64,000 nucleotides of DNA, taken from contig CALJKW010000022.1 in NCBI GenBank assembly GCA_937980205.1, positions 310,001 through 374,000 on the forward strand. Direction: 5' to 3'. Made by a program: the position numbers and the translations under genes. The DNA is from an uncultured Myxococcales bacterium. Its GTDB lineage: Bacteria; Myxococcota; Myxococcia; Myxococcales; Myxococcaceae. How positions within the stretch are numbered: the first letter of the stretch is position 1; every line of letters begins with the position of its first letter. The notes under the pieces are model-generated. The model ran no database searches, was not told the origin of the DNA, and saw only the letters and a program-made list of their open reading frames with translations. Shown piece after piece: positions 41,142-48,948 of this stretch.

Positions 41142-41155
41142 TTGATCGAGATCAA
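41142..41155. promoter_or_regulatory. FNR/CRP-type box 2
   Basis: TTGATCGAGATCAA, 10 of 10 matches. It lies between the divergent haem-copper-like gene (44 bases) and the Rrf2 gene (50 bases) and may serve both. Confidence 0.85.
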
Positions 41156-41205
41156 GCTCGAGGATCGGGCGACAAGAGACAGTGCCGTCCGTTGAAAGGC
41201 TCGAC

Positions 41206-41682
41206 ATGATTCTCTCGATGACCGCGGAGTACGCGCTGCGCGCGATGGCGGAGATCGCCGCGCGGGGCCCCGAGCCGGTGCGCGCGAGGGACCTCTCCCA
41301 GACTGCCGGTGTGCCGGCCGCGTACCTGCCGAAGATTCTGCGGCGCCTGGCCGCCGCGGGGCTGCTCGCGTCGGAGAAGGGCCACGGAGGCGGGTTTCGC
41401 CTCACCCGCGGCGCGGCGAAGATCACCTTCGGAGAAGTGCTGCGCGCCGTCGACGTCGACCTCGAGCACGGCGGCTGCGTGTTCGGGTGGGGCGCGTGCG
41501 ACTCGCGCCTGCCGTGCCTGCTGCACCCGGCCTGGGCCGAGCTCAAGACGCAGCTGTCGCACTGGGCGAGGGAATCGACGCTCGCGCACGCGACGTCCGG
41601 CGCCGCCGCGGTGAAGCACTTCCAGCGCGCGTGGCGTCACGCGGCGGCGAAGGGCCCTGCGCCGGCGGAGGGCCGCCGCTGA
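41206..41682 (+). CDS. Rrf2-family regulator (NsrR/IscR-like)
   Basis: 158 residues from ATG 41206, GAAAGG upstream. N-terminal winged helix (MILSMTAEYALRAM, YLPKILRRLAAAGLL, GGGFRLTR), then three Cys at 91, 98 and 104 that can hold an iron-sulfur cluster, as in NsrR and IscR. NsrR senses NO. Divergent from the NO reductase-type operon, so a local NO-responsive repressor is the simplest reading. Whether it is NsrR cannot be settled by eye. Confidence 0.85.
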   Translation: MILSMTAEYALRAMAEIAARGPEPVRARDLSQTAGVPAAYLPKILRRLAAAGLLASEKGHGGGFRLTRGAAKITFGEVLRAVDVDLEHGGCVFGWGACDSRLPCLLHPAWAELKTQLSHWARESTLAHATSGAAAVKHFQRAWRHAAAKGPAPAEGRR

Positions 41683-41714
41683 CACGCGAGCGCCGCTGGT
41701 CGGCGGCGCGCCGG

Positions 41715-43058
41715 GTGCGCGTGGCGTGCGCCGCGGCGCTGTCGGTCGTCGCGGCGGCGACCGCGTGCTCCTCGCAGCGCGAGGGCGGCTGCGCCGCGTG
41801 CGGCCCCATCGCCCCCGGTACGGAGCTCGACTGCTCGCGCGAAGACTGTGCCGTGAGGTGCGCGCCGCTTCGAGGTGACTGCGATCGCGACCTCGCGCGC
41901 GGCGTCTTGGGCAACGGCTGCGAGACGGCCCTCGACGCGTCAGCCGCGCACTGCGGCGGCTGCTTCGAGGCGTGCCCGACGGCGTGCGTGGGCGCACAGT
42001 GCACCGGCCAGACGCCGCGGTGCCCGCTGCTCGAGGCCGGCGCGGTGCGCCCGGTCGGCACCGCGCTCGCCACCGACGGCCAGCGCTTCGGGCTGTTGTT
42101 CAACGACTTCGTGAATGGCGGCCTGTGGCTGGCGGGGCTCGGCGCCGACGGCCGACCCGAGGCGGCGCCCCGGCGCATCGCGGACGTGCGCTCGCATGAC
42201 CGGTTCGCGATCGCGTGGGACGGCGAGGCCTGGGTCGCCGCGTGGACCCAGACGCTCGCCGGCAACACCGTCGCCGCGCAGCGCTTCGCGCCGGGCACGC
42301 TGGCCGCCGCGGGCGCGGCGCTGAAGCTCGACCCGCCCGCGCAGCCGTGGGGCTTGAAGCTCGCCGCTCGTCCCGGGGCGGTACTCGTGTGGCTCGTCAC
42401 CGACAGCGGCGGCGCCGACAACGGGGTGGCGCTGCTCGGGCCGTCCGGCTTCGGGCCGCTGTCGCCCGTGCGGCTCGAGGGGGCCGCGAACCAGGTCGTC
42501 GACGTCGTCGCCACCGCGGCCGGCTTTCTCGCCGTGTACCCGGCAGTCGGCAGCGGCGGGGCGCGGGCGCCGGCGGTGCAGGCGCTCGACCCGGGCGGCC
42601 AGCTCGGCCCGCGGCAGCTGCTCGAGCCGCTCGCGGCGCCGCACGCGCCGCCGTGGCGGCTGGGCTCCGACGGCGTCCGCGCGGCAGCGGTCGGGCCTGC
42701 CGCACAAGGGGCGCAGTGGCTGCGCCTGTCCGAAGGTGGTGCGCCCGAGCGCACCGACGGCGGCCCGCTCGCCGTCGCGCACCTCGCCGGTGGGACGGCG
42801 GCGTCGCTCGCGATCGCCGGTACCCACGCGCTGGTCGTCGTCGACGAGGGCGGGCAGCTGCGCGGGCGCTTGCACGGCCTGGAGTCGGGGGCCGAGGTCG
42901 AGGTCGCGGTGCTGCCCAGCATGCGGAGCATCTCGCTGGCGGCGAGCGACGCGGGCGTGCTCGCGGTCTGGGTGCGGCCGCGGCCCGGCCTTGAGGCGGC
43001 GACGCTGGAGGCCGCGTTCGTCACCGGGGCGGGGGTGTCGCGGCCCTGCGTCAGGTGA
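41715..43058 (+). CDS. Hypothetical lipoprotein, secreted beta-rich
   Basis: 447 residues from a GTG at 41715; an upstream in-frame start cannot be excluded. Signal with lipobox ATAC near residue 15. About 70 residues with many Cys (CAACG, CSREDCAVRC, CGGCFEACPTAC) resemble the short Cys motifs of myxobacterial surface proteins. The remaining 350 residues are beta-rich with W-A-W-D-G-E-W-V-like repeats, perhaps a propeller. Function unknown. Its last 8 bases overlap the convergent kelch gene. Confidence 0.7.
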   Translation: MRVACAAALSVVAAATACSSQREGGCAACGPIAPGTELDCSREDCAVRCAPLRGDCDRDLARGVLGNGCETALDASAAHCGGCFEACPTACVGAQCTGQTPRCPLLEAGAVRPVGTALATDGQRFGLLFNDFVNGGLWLAGLGADGRPEAAPRRIADVRSHDRFAIAWDGEAWVAAWTQTLAGNTVAAQRFAPGTLAAAGAALKLDPPAQPWGLKLAARPGAVLVWLVTDSGGADNGVALLGPSGFGPLSPVRLEGAANQVVDVVATAAGFLAVYPAVGSGGARAPAVQALDPGGQLGPRQLLEPLAAPHAPPWRLGSDGVRAAAVGPAAQGAQWLRLSEGGAPERTDGGPLAVAHLAGGTAASLAIAGTHALVVVDEGGQLRGRLHGLESGAEVEVAVLPSMRSISLAASDAGVLAVWVRPRPGLEAATLEAAFVTGAGVSRPCVR

Positions 43059-45027
43059 GCGACCGCCGCCGCGCGCGCCGCGCGAGCCAAACCGCAGCGA
43101 GCAGCGCCGCGACCCCTTCTGCGCCGGCGCTGCACCCGCAGCGGCGCGGCGGAGGGGGAGCCTCGTGGCCGGCATCCGGCGCGCCAGCGTCCGGCCGTGG
43201 CGCGCCGCCGGCGTCGGGCAGGCCCGCGTCGCGGGCACCGGCGTCGGCGCTTCCGGCGTCCCGGACGCCCGCGTCGGTCTGGTACGTCTCGGCCCACGGC
43301 AGGCAGGTGTTCTCGTTGCAGCCGCCGGCGAGCAGCCAGCGCCCGTCGCGCAGCAGCGCGCCGGCCATGTACCCGCGGTTGACCGACAGCTGGGGCTCGG
43401 GCTCCCACGAGTCGGTCAGCGGGTCGTAGAGCTCGGACTCGCGCGTGCACATGCCGCCGTCGGCGCACCCGCCCGCGACGAGCACGCGCCCGGCGCTGGT
43501 GCCCGTCGCCGCGTGGTGGTGGCGCCGCGTCGCCATGCGGGCCGCCGCGCGGAACGTGTTGAGGCCCGGGCTCCACCGCTCGGCCGTGTCGAGGGTGGGC
43601 ATGCAGGCCCGGCTCGCGCAGCCGCCGGTGACCAGCACGTCGCCGCCGGCCAACAGCGTCGCCGCGTGACCCGAGCGTGGCGAGAGCAGCGCGCCGGCCG
43701 GCGACCACCTGTCCTGGGCGGGGTCGTACGTCTCCGCGGTGGGCAGCACCGCGTTGCACGCGGAGTCGACGCAGCCGCCCACGACGAGCACGCGGCCGTC
43801 GGGCAACGCCGTCGCGGTGTGCAGCCCGCGCGCGACGGCCATGGGCGCCGCCGCGCGCCAGGTGCTCTGAGCGGGCGAGAAGACGGCCGTGGTGGCGACA
43901 CAGCTGTTGGGGCCGCAGCCGCCGGCGACGAGCACCTCGCCGTTGGAGAGCGGCGTCGCGCTCGCCCACGCCACCGCCGACGGCAGCGCGGCCACCGGCG
44001 CCCAGGCGTTCTGCGCGACGTCGTAGACCTCGGCGGCGGCGGTGACGGCGGTGCACCGCGGCGTCGTGCAGCCGCCCGCGACGAGCACGCGGCTCTGCGG
44101 CAACAGCGCCGAGACGTAGCCGAAGCGCGCGGCGGCCATCACCGCGACGTCGCGCCAGGTGCCGCTGCTGGCCTGGTAGAGCTCGGTGCGGTCGAGCACG
44201 ACGGAGCACGCCGGCATGCCGAGACCCTCGGGGCACACCACGAGCGTGCAGCCGCCGGGAGCGAGCACGTCGCCCGACGGCAGCGTCAGCGCGTCGTTCG
44301 AGAAGCGCTCCCAGAGCATGCGGCCGGTGGTCATCCAGTCGGGGTCGACGAGCACCGGGAAGGTGAGCCCCTCGAGGTCGACGTCGGTGGTGAGCACGTC
44401 ACCATCGAGGCGCAGCCGACCGTCGCGGCGCGCGCCGGCGAGGTCCCGCGCGAAGGGCGGGCGAGCGCGCAGCCGCGCGTTGCCCTCGGCGTCGAACAGC
44501 TCGAGCGCGGTGCCGCCGAGCCGCGCCGCCTGCACGCCCGGGCCCAGCTCGAGGCGGAACCGCGCGACGTGCCTGGGGCGCGGCTGCGCGTAGTAGACGT
44601 ACTCGTCGAGCTGGGTCGGGGTGGCCTTGTAGAGCAGGTCGCCGCCCGCGTACGCGCCGGGGTAGAGGACGAGGCCGTCCGCGACCTGCGCGGTGACGGG
44701 CCGCACGTCGAGCGGCGTCACGCGCACCCAGAAGCCGTCTCGCCCGTCGAGGCTCAGCTCGAGGGCGCCGCCGGCCTGCAGCGGGAGCTCGAGCTGCAGG
44801 CGCTGCCCCGCGGGGTCTTGGCGCAGCACCTTCGGGTGAGAGAGGGTGGCCCAGTCGGGGCTCAAGCCGCCGCCCGCGCGGCGCCACTCGACGCCGGCGA
44901 CCAGCCTGAACCAGGCCTTGGCCTTCGGGAACTGCTCCTCCACCAGCGCGACGAGCGGGTGGCGCGGCCCCGCCGCGGCGGCGAGGAAGAGCGCGACGGT
45001 GAGGAGGCTAATTGTTCTTCGCGCCAC
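43051..45027 (-). CDS. Kelch-repeat surface protein with MYXO-CTERM-like tail
   Basis: 658 residues. Signal peptide (1-20), a beta-rich N-terminal region, then about seven kelch repeats (about 245-570). Each repeat carries a VLVAGGC-x4-C pattern, so every blade has a Cys pair. An Asp-Ala-Gly repeat linker (about 580-615) leads to a C-terminal Cys pair (CGC), one hydrophobic span and an Arg cluster, as in the MYXO-CTERM sorting signal. Likely anchored on the cell surface. It starts 19 bases inside the end of the next upstream gene. Confidence 0.85.
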   Translation of the reverse strand: MARRTISLLTVALFLAAAAGPRHPLVALVEEQFPKAKAWFRLVAGVEWRRAGGGLSPDWATLSHPKVLRQDPAGQRLQLELPLQAGGALELSLDGRDGFWVRVTPLDVRPVTAQVADGLVLYPGAYAGGDLLYKATPTQLDEYVYYAQPRPRHVARFRLELGPGVQAARLGGTALELFDAEGNARLRARPPFARDLAGARRDGRLRLDGDVLTTDVDLEGLTFPVLVDPDWMTTGRMLWERFSNDALTLPSGDVLAPGGCTLVVCPEGLGMPACSVVLDRTELYQASSGTWRDVAVMAAARFGYVSALLPQSRVLVAGGCTTPRCTAVTAAAEVYDVAQNAWAPVAALPSAVAWASATPLSNGEVLVAGGCGPNSCVATTAVFSPAQSTWRAAAPMAVARGLHTATALPDGRVLVVGGCVDSACNAVLPTAETYDPAQDRWSPAGALLSPRSGHAATLLAGGDVLVTGGCASRACMPTLDTAERWSPGLNTFRAAARMATRRHHHAATGTSAGRVLVAGGCADGGMCTRESELYDPLTDSWEPEPQLSVNRGYMAGALLRDGRWLLAGGCNENTCLPWAETYQTDAGVRDAGSADAGARDAGLPDAGGAPRPDAGAPDAGHEAPPPPRRCGCSAGAEGVAALLAAVWLARRARRRSLT

Positions 45028-46177
45028 GGTTCACCCACTCCTTGATGAGGTCGACGGCGCGAACCGGCTCGCCGGTGACCGGGTGCGTGCGCCACGGGCC
45101 CGAGGCGAAGTTGCCGTTGCGGTCCCACGGGCGCCCCGGAGGCATCTGCGTGTCGCGCAGCCGCTGGCGCAGAATCGAGCCGGCCCAGTCGAAGTCGCGC
45201 GCTCCGGGGGCCGTCTCTCCGAGGATGGAGAAGCCCGGCGGCGCGGTGCGCGAGCGCGCGCCCGCCATGATGCCGGCCCAGTCGCGCAGCCGCAGCTCGG
45301 CCGAGGCGCGCGGCGTGCTCTGGAAGTGGCAGAAGTCGCACGACGCGGCGCCGGGGTACCAGAGGTTCGGCGTGACGAAGAGCGGCAGCACGTCGCCCGC
45401 GAACGTCGCGGCGCCAGCGTCCGGCACGTCGAACGCGGCGTGCTCGGGAGCGCCGGCCCCGACCCACGCGCCCAGCACGTCGAGCGCCGGCGCGGCGCCG
45501 CCGCCGTCGAGGGCGACCTGGGGCCCGTCGCGGCCGAGGGCCTGCAGCGAGAACGGACCGTCGGGCGGCATGCGCGCCTCGGTGAGCCGCCGTCGCAAGA
45601 CCGAGCGCTCCCAGTCGAAGTCCTTCGCGTAGCGCGAGGACTCGCCGAGCACCGAGCGCGCGAGCGACGGCGCGGTGAAACCCCAGCTGCCGGCCATCAG
45701 CCCGGCGTACGAGGCGAGCTCCATCTCGGCCGCGGAGTTGTCGTTGCCGGAGAAGTGACACGAGTCGCACGACTTCGCGCCGGGGAACCACAGGTCCGCG
45801 GTGCGGAAGAGCGGCTCGATGTCGCGCGCGTAGCTCACCTCGGCGTAGCGGCGCGAGCCCTTGACCAGCACCCCCGCGTACGCCGTGGCCCCCGAGGCGG
45901 CGGCCGCCGTCACGAACGTCGAGCCCTCGCGGTGCGCGGTGACCAGGCCGGTCTCGTCGACCGTGGCGATGTCGGGGTTCGTCGTGCTCAGCGTCACCCC
46001 GTCGCCTTCGGGCGCGACCGTCACGACGAGCCGCGCCGTGGCGCCGGGCAGCAGCTCGACCGCGGCGGGAGAGAGCGCCGCCCAGGGAGCGCCGGCGCCC
46101 GCCGGCCCTGCGGGCCCCTCGGGGCCCCGGCAGGCCAGGAACACGAGCAGCGGGGCTGCGGCGCGGAGCAGGCTCAT
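45008..46177 (-). CDS. Dihaem lipoprotein with BIG-like domain
   Basis: 389 residues, lipobox LAC (Cys16), then a short Gly-Pro-rich stretch. Residues 30-105 look like a bacterial Ig-like (BIG2) domain. Two copies of a roughly 110-residue haem module follow: LWFPGAKSCDSCHF (near 130-143) and LWYPGAASCDFCHF (near 270), each ending in a Met-Pro-Pro segment that could give the axial Met. It would be a cell-envelope electron carrier. The FNR-type box at 46216-46229 lies 38 bases upstream. Confidence 0.82.
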   Translation of the reverse strand: MSLLRAAAPLLVFLACRGPEGPAGPAGAGAPWAALSPAAVELLPGATARLVVTVAPEGDGVTLSTTNPDIATVDETGLVTAHREGSTFVTAAAASGATAYAGVLVKGSRRYAEVSYARDIEPLFRTADLWFPGAKSCDSCHFSGNDNSAAEMELASYAGLMAGSWGFTAPSLARSVLGESSRYAKDFDWERSVLRRRLTEARMPPDGPFSLQALGRDGPQVALDGGGAAPALDVLGAWVGAGAPEHAAFDVPDAGAATFAGDVLPLFVTPNLWYPGAASCDFCHFQSTPRASAELRLRDWAGIMAGARSRTAPPGFSILGETAPGARDFDWAGSILRQRLRDTQMPPGRPWDRNGNFASGPWRTHPVTGEPVRAVDLIKEWVNRGAKNN

Positions 46178-46215
46178 GAGCGGCCGAGCAAGCCAGCGGC
46201 CGAGCCCCCGACGCC

Positions 46216-46229
46216 TTGATCTCGATCAG
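46216..46229. promoter_or_regulatory. FNR/CRP-type box 3
   Basis: TTGATCTCGATCAG, 9 of 10 matches, 38 bases before the dihaem lipoprotein gene and 44 bases before the divergent STAS-HATPase gene. Confidence 0.75.
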
Positions 46230-46273
46230 CCCGAACTCCAGCGCCTCTTCGAGCCGGAGCCCCGACGAGCGTC

Positions 46274-47509
46274 ATGGTAATGGAAGGCCGGATGATCCCC
46301 GTGGCCAGAACCGCGCGCGCATTCACCCTGCACGAGCCCGACAAGTTCCTACGGACCCTGTCCACCGCGAATGGAGAGCTCGACCTGTCGCAGGTCAGCC
46401 TCGCGGAGATGTGGTCGCTCGCGGCGATCGCGGCGCTCGCGCGCAAGGGTCGTTCGGCGCCGTTGAAGGTCACTGGCGCTGAAACCAATGCGCGCGCGTT
46501 CGCCCGCTCCGTCGGGCTCGACGACATCATCGAAGCGCGGAGGGGGCCCATCCGCGGCGAACCTGGGCGTACCGTCAGGCTGACCGAGGTCTGGGATGAG
46601 GAGGGCATCGAGCCCGCTTCTCGTGAGATTTCCCGTCTGCTCGTTGGAGAGGGGGATGCGCGGCAGTCGAGCCGACAGACGGTGCAGTACATGATCGCCG
46701 AGCTCCTGCGAAACGTCATTCAGCACAGCGGGGAGCAGTTCGGCGCCCTGACGGGAGCGCAACTCAACGATCGCGGAATCCACGCCGCGCAGCCCGTTTA
46801 CCAGGTGGTCGTCGTCGACAATGGACGCGGCGTCTTGGAGAGCCTCCGAGACCGTCATTGGGACATCGAGACGGATCAAGTCGCCCTCGAGCGCGCGCTC
46901 TGGCCCCATTTCTCGCGCGCGTTCGCGTATGGCCGAACCGGCGGTGAACGAAACGCAGGGCTGGGCCTCTTCTACGTTTCAGAGCTGGCGAAAGAGCTTC
47001 ACGGAAGGATGCTCATCGCCTCAGGGAAAGCTGCCCTCTCCATCGATACCGCGCGCGCTCAGCGGCAGCTGTTCTACGGCGTCGGATATCCGGGGACGCT
47101 CGTCGCGTTCGAGATCCCCGTCGAAGCACCGCGCGATTTTGGCGATGTGTTCGAAGAGATCGGCAGGCGCGCAGACCAGCGAACTCCGAGGCGTCTCGTT
47201 CACGAACGGCTGCGATACGAGGCCCCTCCGCCAGAGCTTGCTACGTTCATCGTCGCCCGGTTCCTCGAGAACAACGACGAAGCCGCGAAGCTGGCGGCGG
47301 CCGAGATCATTCCGCGGCTCGTCCGAAAGGAGAGCGTCGTCCTCGACTTCGTCAATGTGCAGCTGTGCACCCAGAGCTTTGCGCACGCGCTTCTCTACGA
47401 AGCCCTTCGCATCTCGTGGGCTACGCGTACTCCCGTATACATCGCGAACGCGGTGCCGGTCGTGCGAAGCGCGCTCAAGCATGTCGAGATGTACGCCCAG
47501 TCTGGTTGA
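46274..47509 (+). CDS. STAS-HATPase-STAS-like protein
   Basis: 411 residues from ATG 46274; ATG 46280 or 46291 are alternatives. An N-terminal STAS-like part (about 35-90, GELDLSQVS), a GHKL ATPase domain with N147 in ELLRNVIQHS, D182-x-G-x-G (VDNGRGV) and GLGL at 229-232, and a C-terminal STAS-like domain (about 330-411, VVLDFVNVQLCTQSFAHALL). No histidine kinase phospho-acceptor is seen. Codons with A or T in third place are clearly more frequent than in the neighbours, a sign of transfer. It may be a stand-alone partner-switching regulator. Confidence 0.75.
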   Translation: MVMEGRMIPVARTARAFTLHEPDKFLRTLSTANGELDLSQVSLAEMWSLAAIAALARKGRSAPLKVTGAETNARAFARSVGLDDIIEARRGPIRGEPGRTVRLTEVWDEEGIEPASREISRLLVGEGDARQSSRQTVQYMIAELLRNVIQHSGEQFGALTGAQLNDRGIHAAQPVYQVVVVDNGRGVLESLRDRHWDIETDQVALERALWPHFSRAFAYGRTGGERNAGLGLFYVSELAKELHGRMLIASGKAALSIDTARAQRQLFYGVGYPGTLVAFEIPVEAPRDFGDVFEEIGRRADQRTPRRLVHERLRYEAPPPELATFIVARFLENNDEAAKLAAAEIIPRLVRKESVVLDFVNVQLCTQSFAHALLYEALRISWATRTPVYIANAVPVVRSALKHVEMYAQSG

Positions 47510-47553
47510 CCGCGGGACGCCGAGCACCACCGAGCGCACCGCGGCCGGCGCGG

Positions 47554-48948
47554 TCAGCACTCACCAACGGCGAGCTGGTCAGCCCGCGGGGGAACGTCTC
47601 GATCGACATCCGCTTCTCCCCGGGCGACGCGCTCGGCCGCCGTGCAGGCGAAGGTGCGCGGCCCTGAGAGTGACGTCGTCGGGCGTACGGCCAGGCGCCG
47701 CCGGGCAGCGGCCGGCTCCAGCCCACGCGCGGCGCAGGCGACCTCGAGTTCGCCGAGCGCCCGCAGCGTCGCGGCGTGCAGCGCCAGCTCGAGGCGGCTG
47801 TCGGCGGTCGCGTGCGCGTCTCCCGTCGTCTCGAGGGCGAGAAAGGCCGGGGCGCGGTCGAGCCGCCGCAGCAGCGGCCCCACGATGCCGTCCGACAGCG
47901 CCGACGACGGCAGGCAGCCGAACGGCTTGAGCGAGAGGACGAGGTGGGCGGCGTGCGTGCTGGCGGCACCGAGCGCCCGGCCGAGCTCGAGGTGCGCGCT
48001 GCCGCCCTTCACCTCGGCGGGGTACCAGGGGGCCGTCAGGGCCGCGAGCACGTCGGGCTCGTCGAGCGCGGTCGGCAGGCCGGCCGCCGCGGCGAGCCGG
48101 CGCCACAGCGCGCCGAGCGTTCGCACTGCGCGCACCGCGGCGCGACGGTCGGCCGGCTCGACGCGCCGCTCTCGCGAGCGCTGCCAGCACAGCGCCCGGA
48201 GCCAGTCGACCAGGCGCGGCGCTTCGAGCTCGGCGCCGAGCTCGGCGAGCCGGGCTGCCGCGTCGTAGGCGGGCGCTCCGCCGGCGAGGGTCGTCCACGG
48301 CTCGCCGGTGACGAGCACGCGCGGCAGCACGCGGTCGCGCTCGGTGTCGAGCGCCGACAGCCGCGCGGCGGCGGCGCGCAGCGGCGCGGCGAGCCCGCGG
48401 CGCTCGGCGACGGCGGCCGCGACCTCATCGGCGGCGGCGCTGAAGGCGGCGTCGAGGCTTGCCGGCGAGGTCACGTACGGCCGCAGCGAGAGCGCGAGCT
48501 GCTCGAGCACGTCGCCGGCGACGAGCGCCGCGACGAGGCCGAAGCCCGGCGGCCGCGAGCCGCACGCCCGGTCGATCGCGGGCACCACGGCGAGCTGATC
48601 GAGCAGCTGAACCTCGAGCGCGCCGAGGCCGGCGCGGTCGAGCACGCGCTGCCACTCGAGCGGGAAGGCGGCGAGGCGGCACGGCCCGCATGAGCCCGGC
48701 ACCAGCCACGCGTGGGTGCGGGCGAGCTCACCGGCGTCCTTGCCGCTGGCGTGCTCGAGCACCTGCCCGACGGCGTAGTGCGCCGGGTTGCACTGGCCGT
48801 GGTTGCCCAGCGCGCGGGCGCGCTCGAGGCCGGCGTCGCTCGGCGCAGGCAGGAGCGCGGCCTCGACGCCTCCTGCCCGCAGGGCGGCGACCGCGAGCAG
48901 GTCGCGGGCGCGGCCCAGGCCTCCGACGAGCAGGGTCCGGCTGCTCAC
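47554..48948 (-). CDS. DUF2229-type protein, part of activase system
   Basis: 464 residues from a GTG at 48948, overlapping the activase gene by 4 bases. Cys at 53 (GQCNPAHYAVG) and at 87 and 90 (GSCGPCR) match the pattern of the C-terminal part of large acyl-CoA-dehydratase-activase-related proteins, where they may bind an iron-sulfur centre. A further PFGCLPSS segment lies near 345. It is the last gene of the operon. In many anaerobes this part is fused to the activase; here it is separate. Confidence 0.75.
   Translation of the reverse strand: MSSRTLLVGGLGRARDLLAVAALRAGGVEAALLPAPSDAGLERARALGNHGQCNPAHYAVGQVLEHASGKDAGELARTHAWLVPGSCGPCRLAAFPLEWQRVLDRAGLGALEVQLLDQLAVVPAIDRACGSRPPGFGLVAALVAGDVLEQLALSLRPYVTSPASLDAAFSAAADEVAAAVAERRGLAAPLRAAAARLSALDTERDRVLPRVLVTGEPWTTLAGGAPAYDAAARLAELGAELEAPRLVDWLRALCWQRSRERRVEPADRRAAVRAVRTLGALWRRLAAAAGLPTALDEPDVLAALTAPWYPAEVKGGSAHLELGRALGAASTHAAHLVLSLKPFGCLPSSALSDGIVGPLLRRLDRAPAFLALETTGDAHATADSRLELALHAATLRALGELEVACAARGLEPAAARRRLAVRPTTSLSGPRTFACTAAERVARGEADVDRDVPPRADQLAVGEC

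Noticed and set aside
43150..43290. GGCGTC-type short repeats
   Set aside because: They encode the Asp-Ala-Gly linker before the sorting tail of the kelch protein.
41543..44236. A long - strand frame across the lipoprotein and kelch genes
   Set aside because: It is a shifted frame of the kelch gene and antisense of the lipoprotein; no domain or signal is visible.
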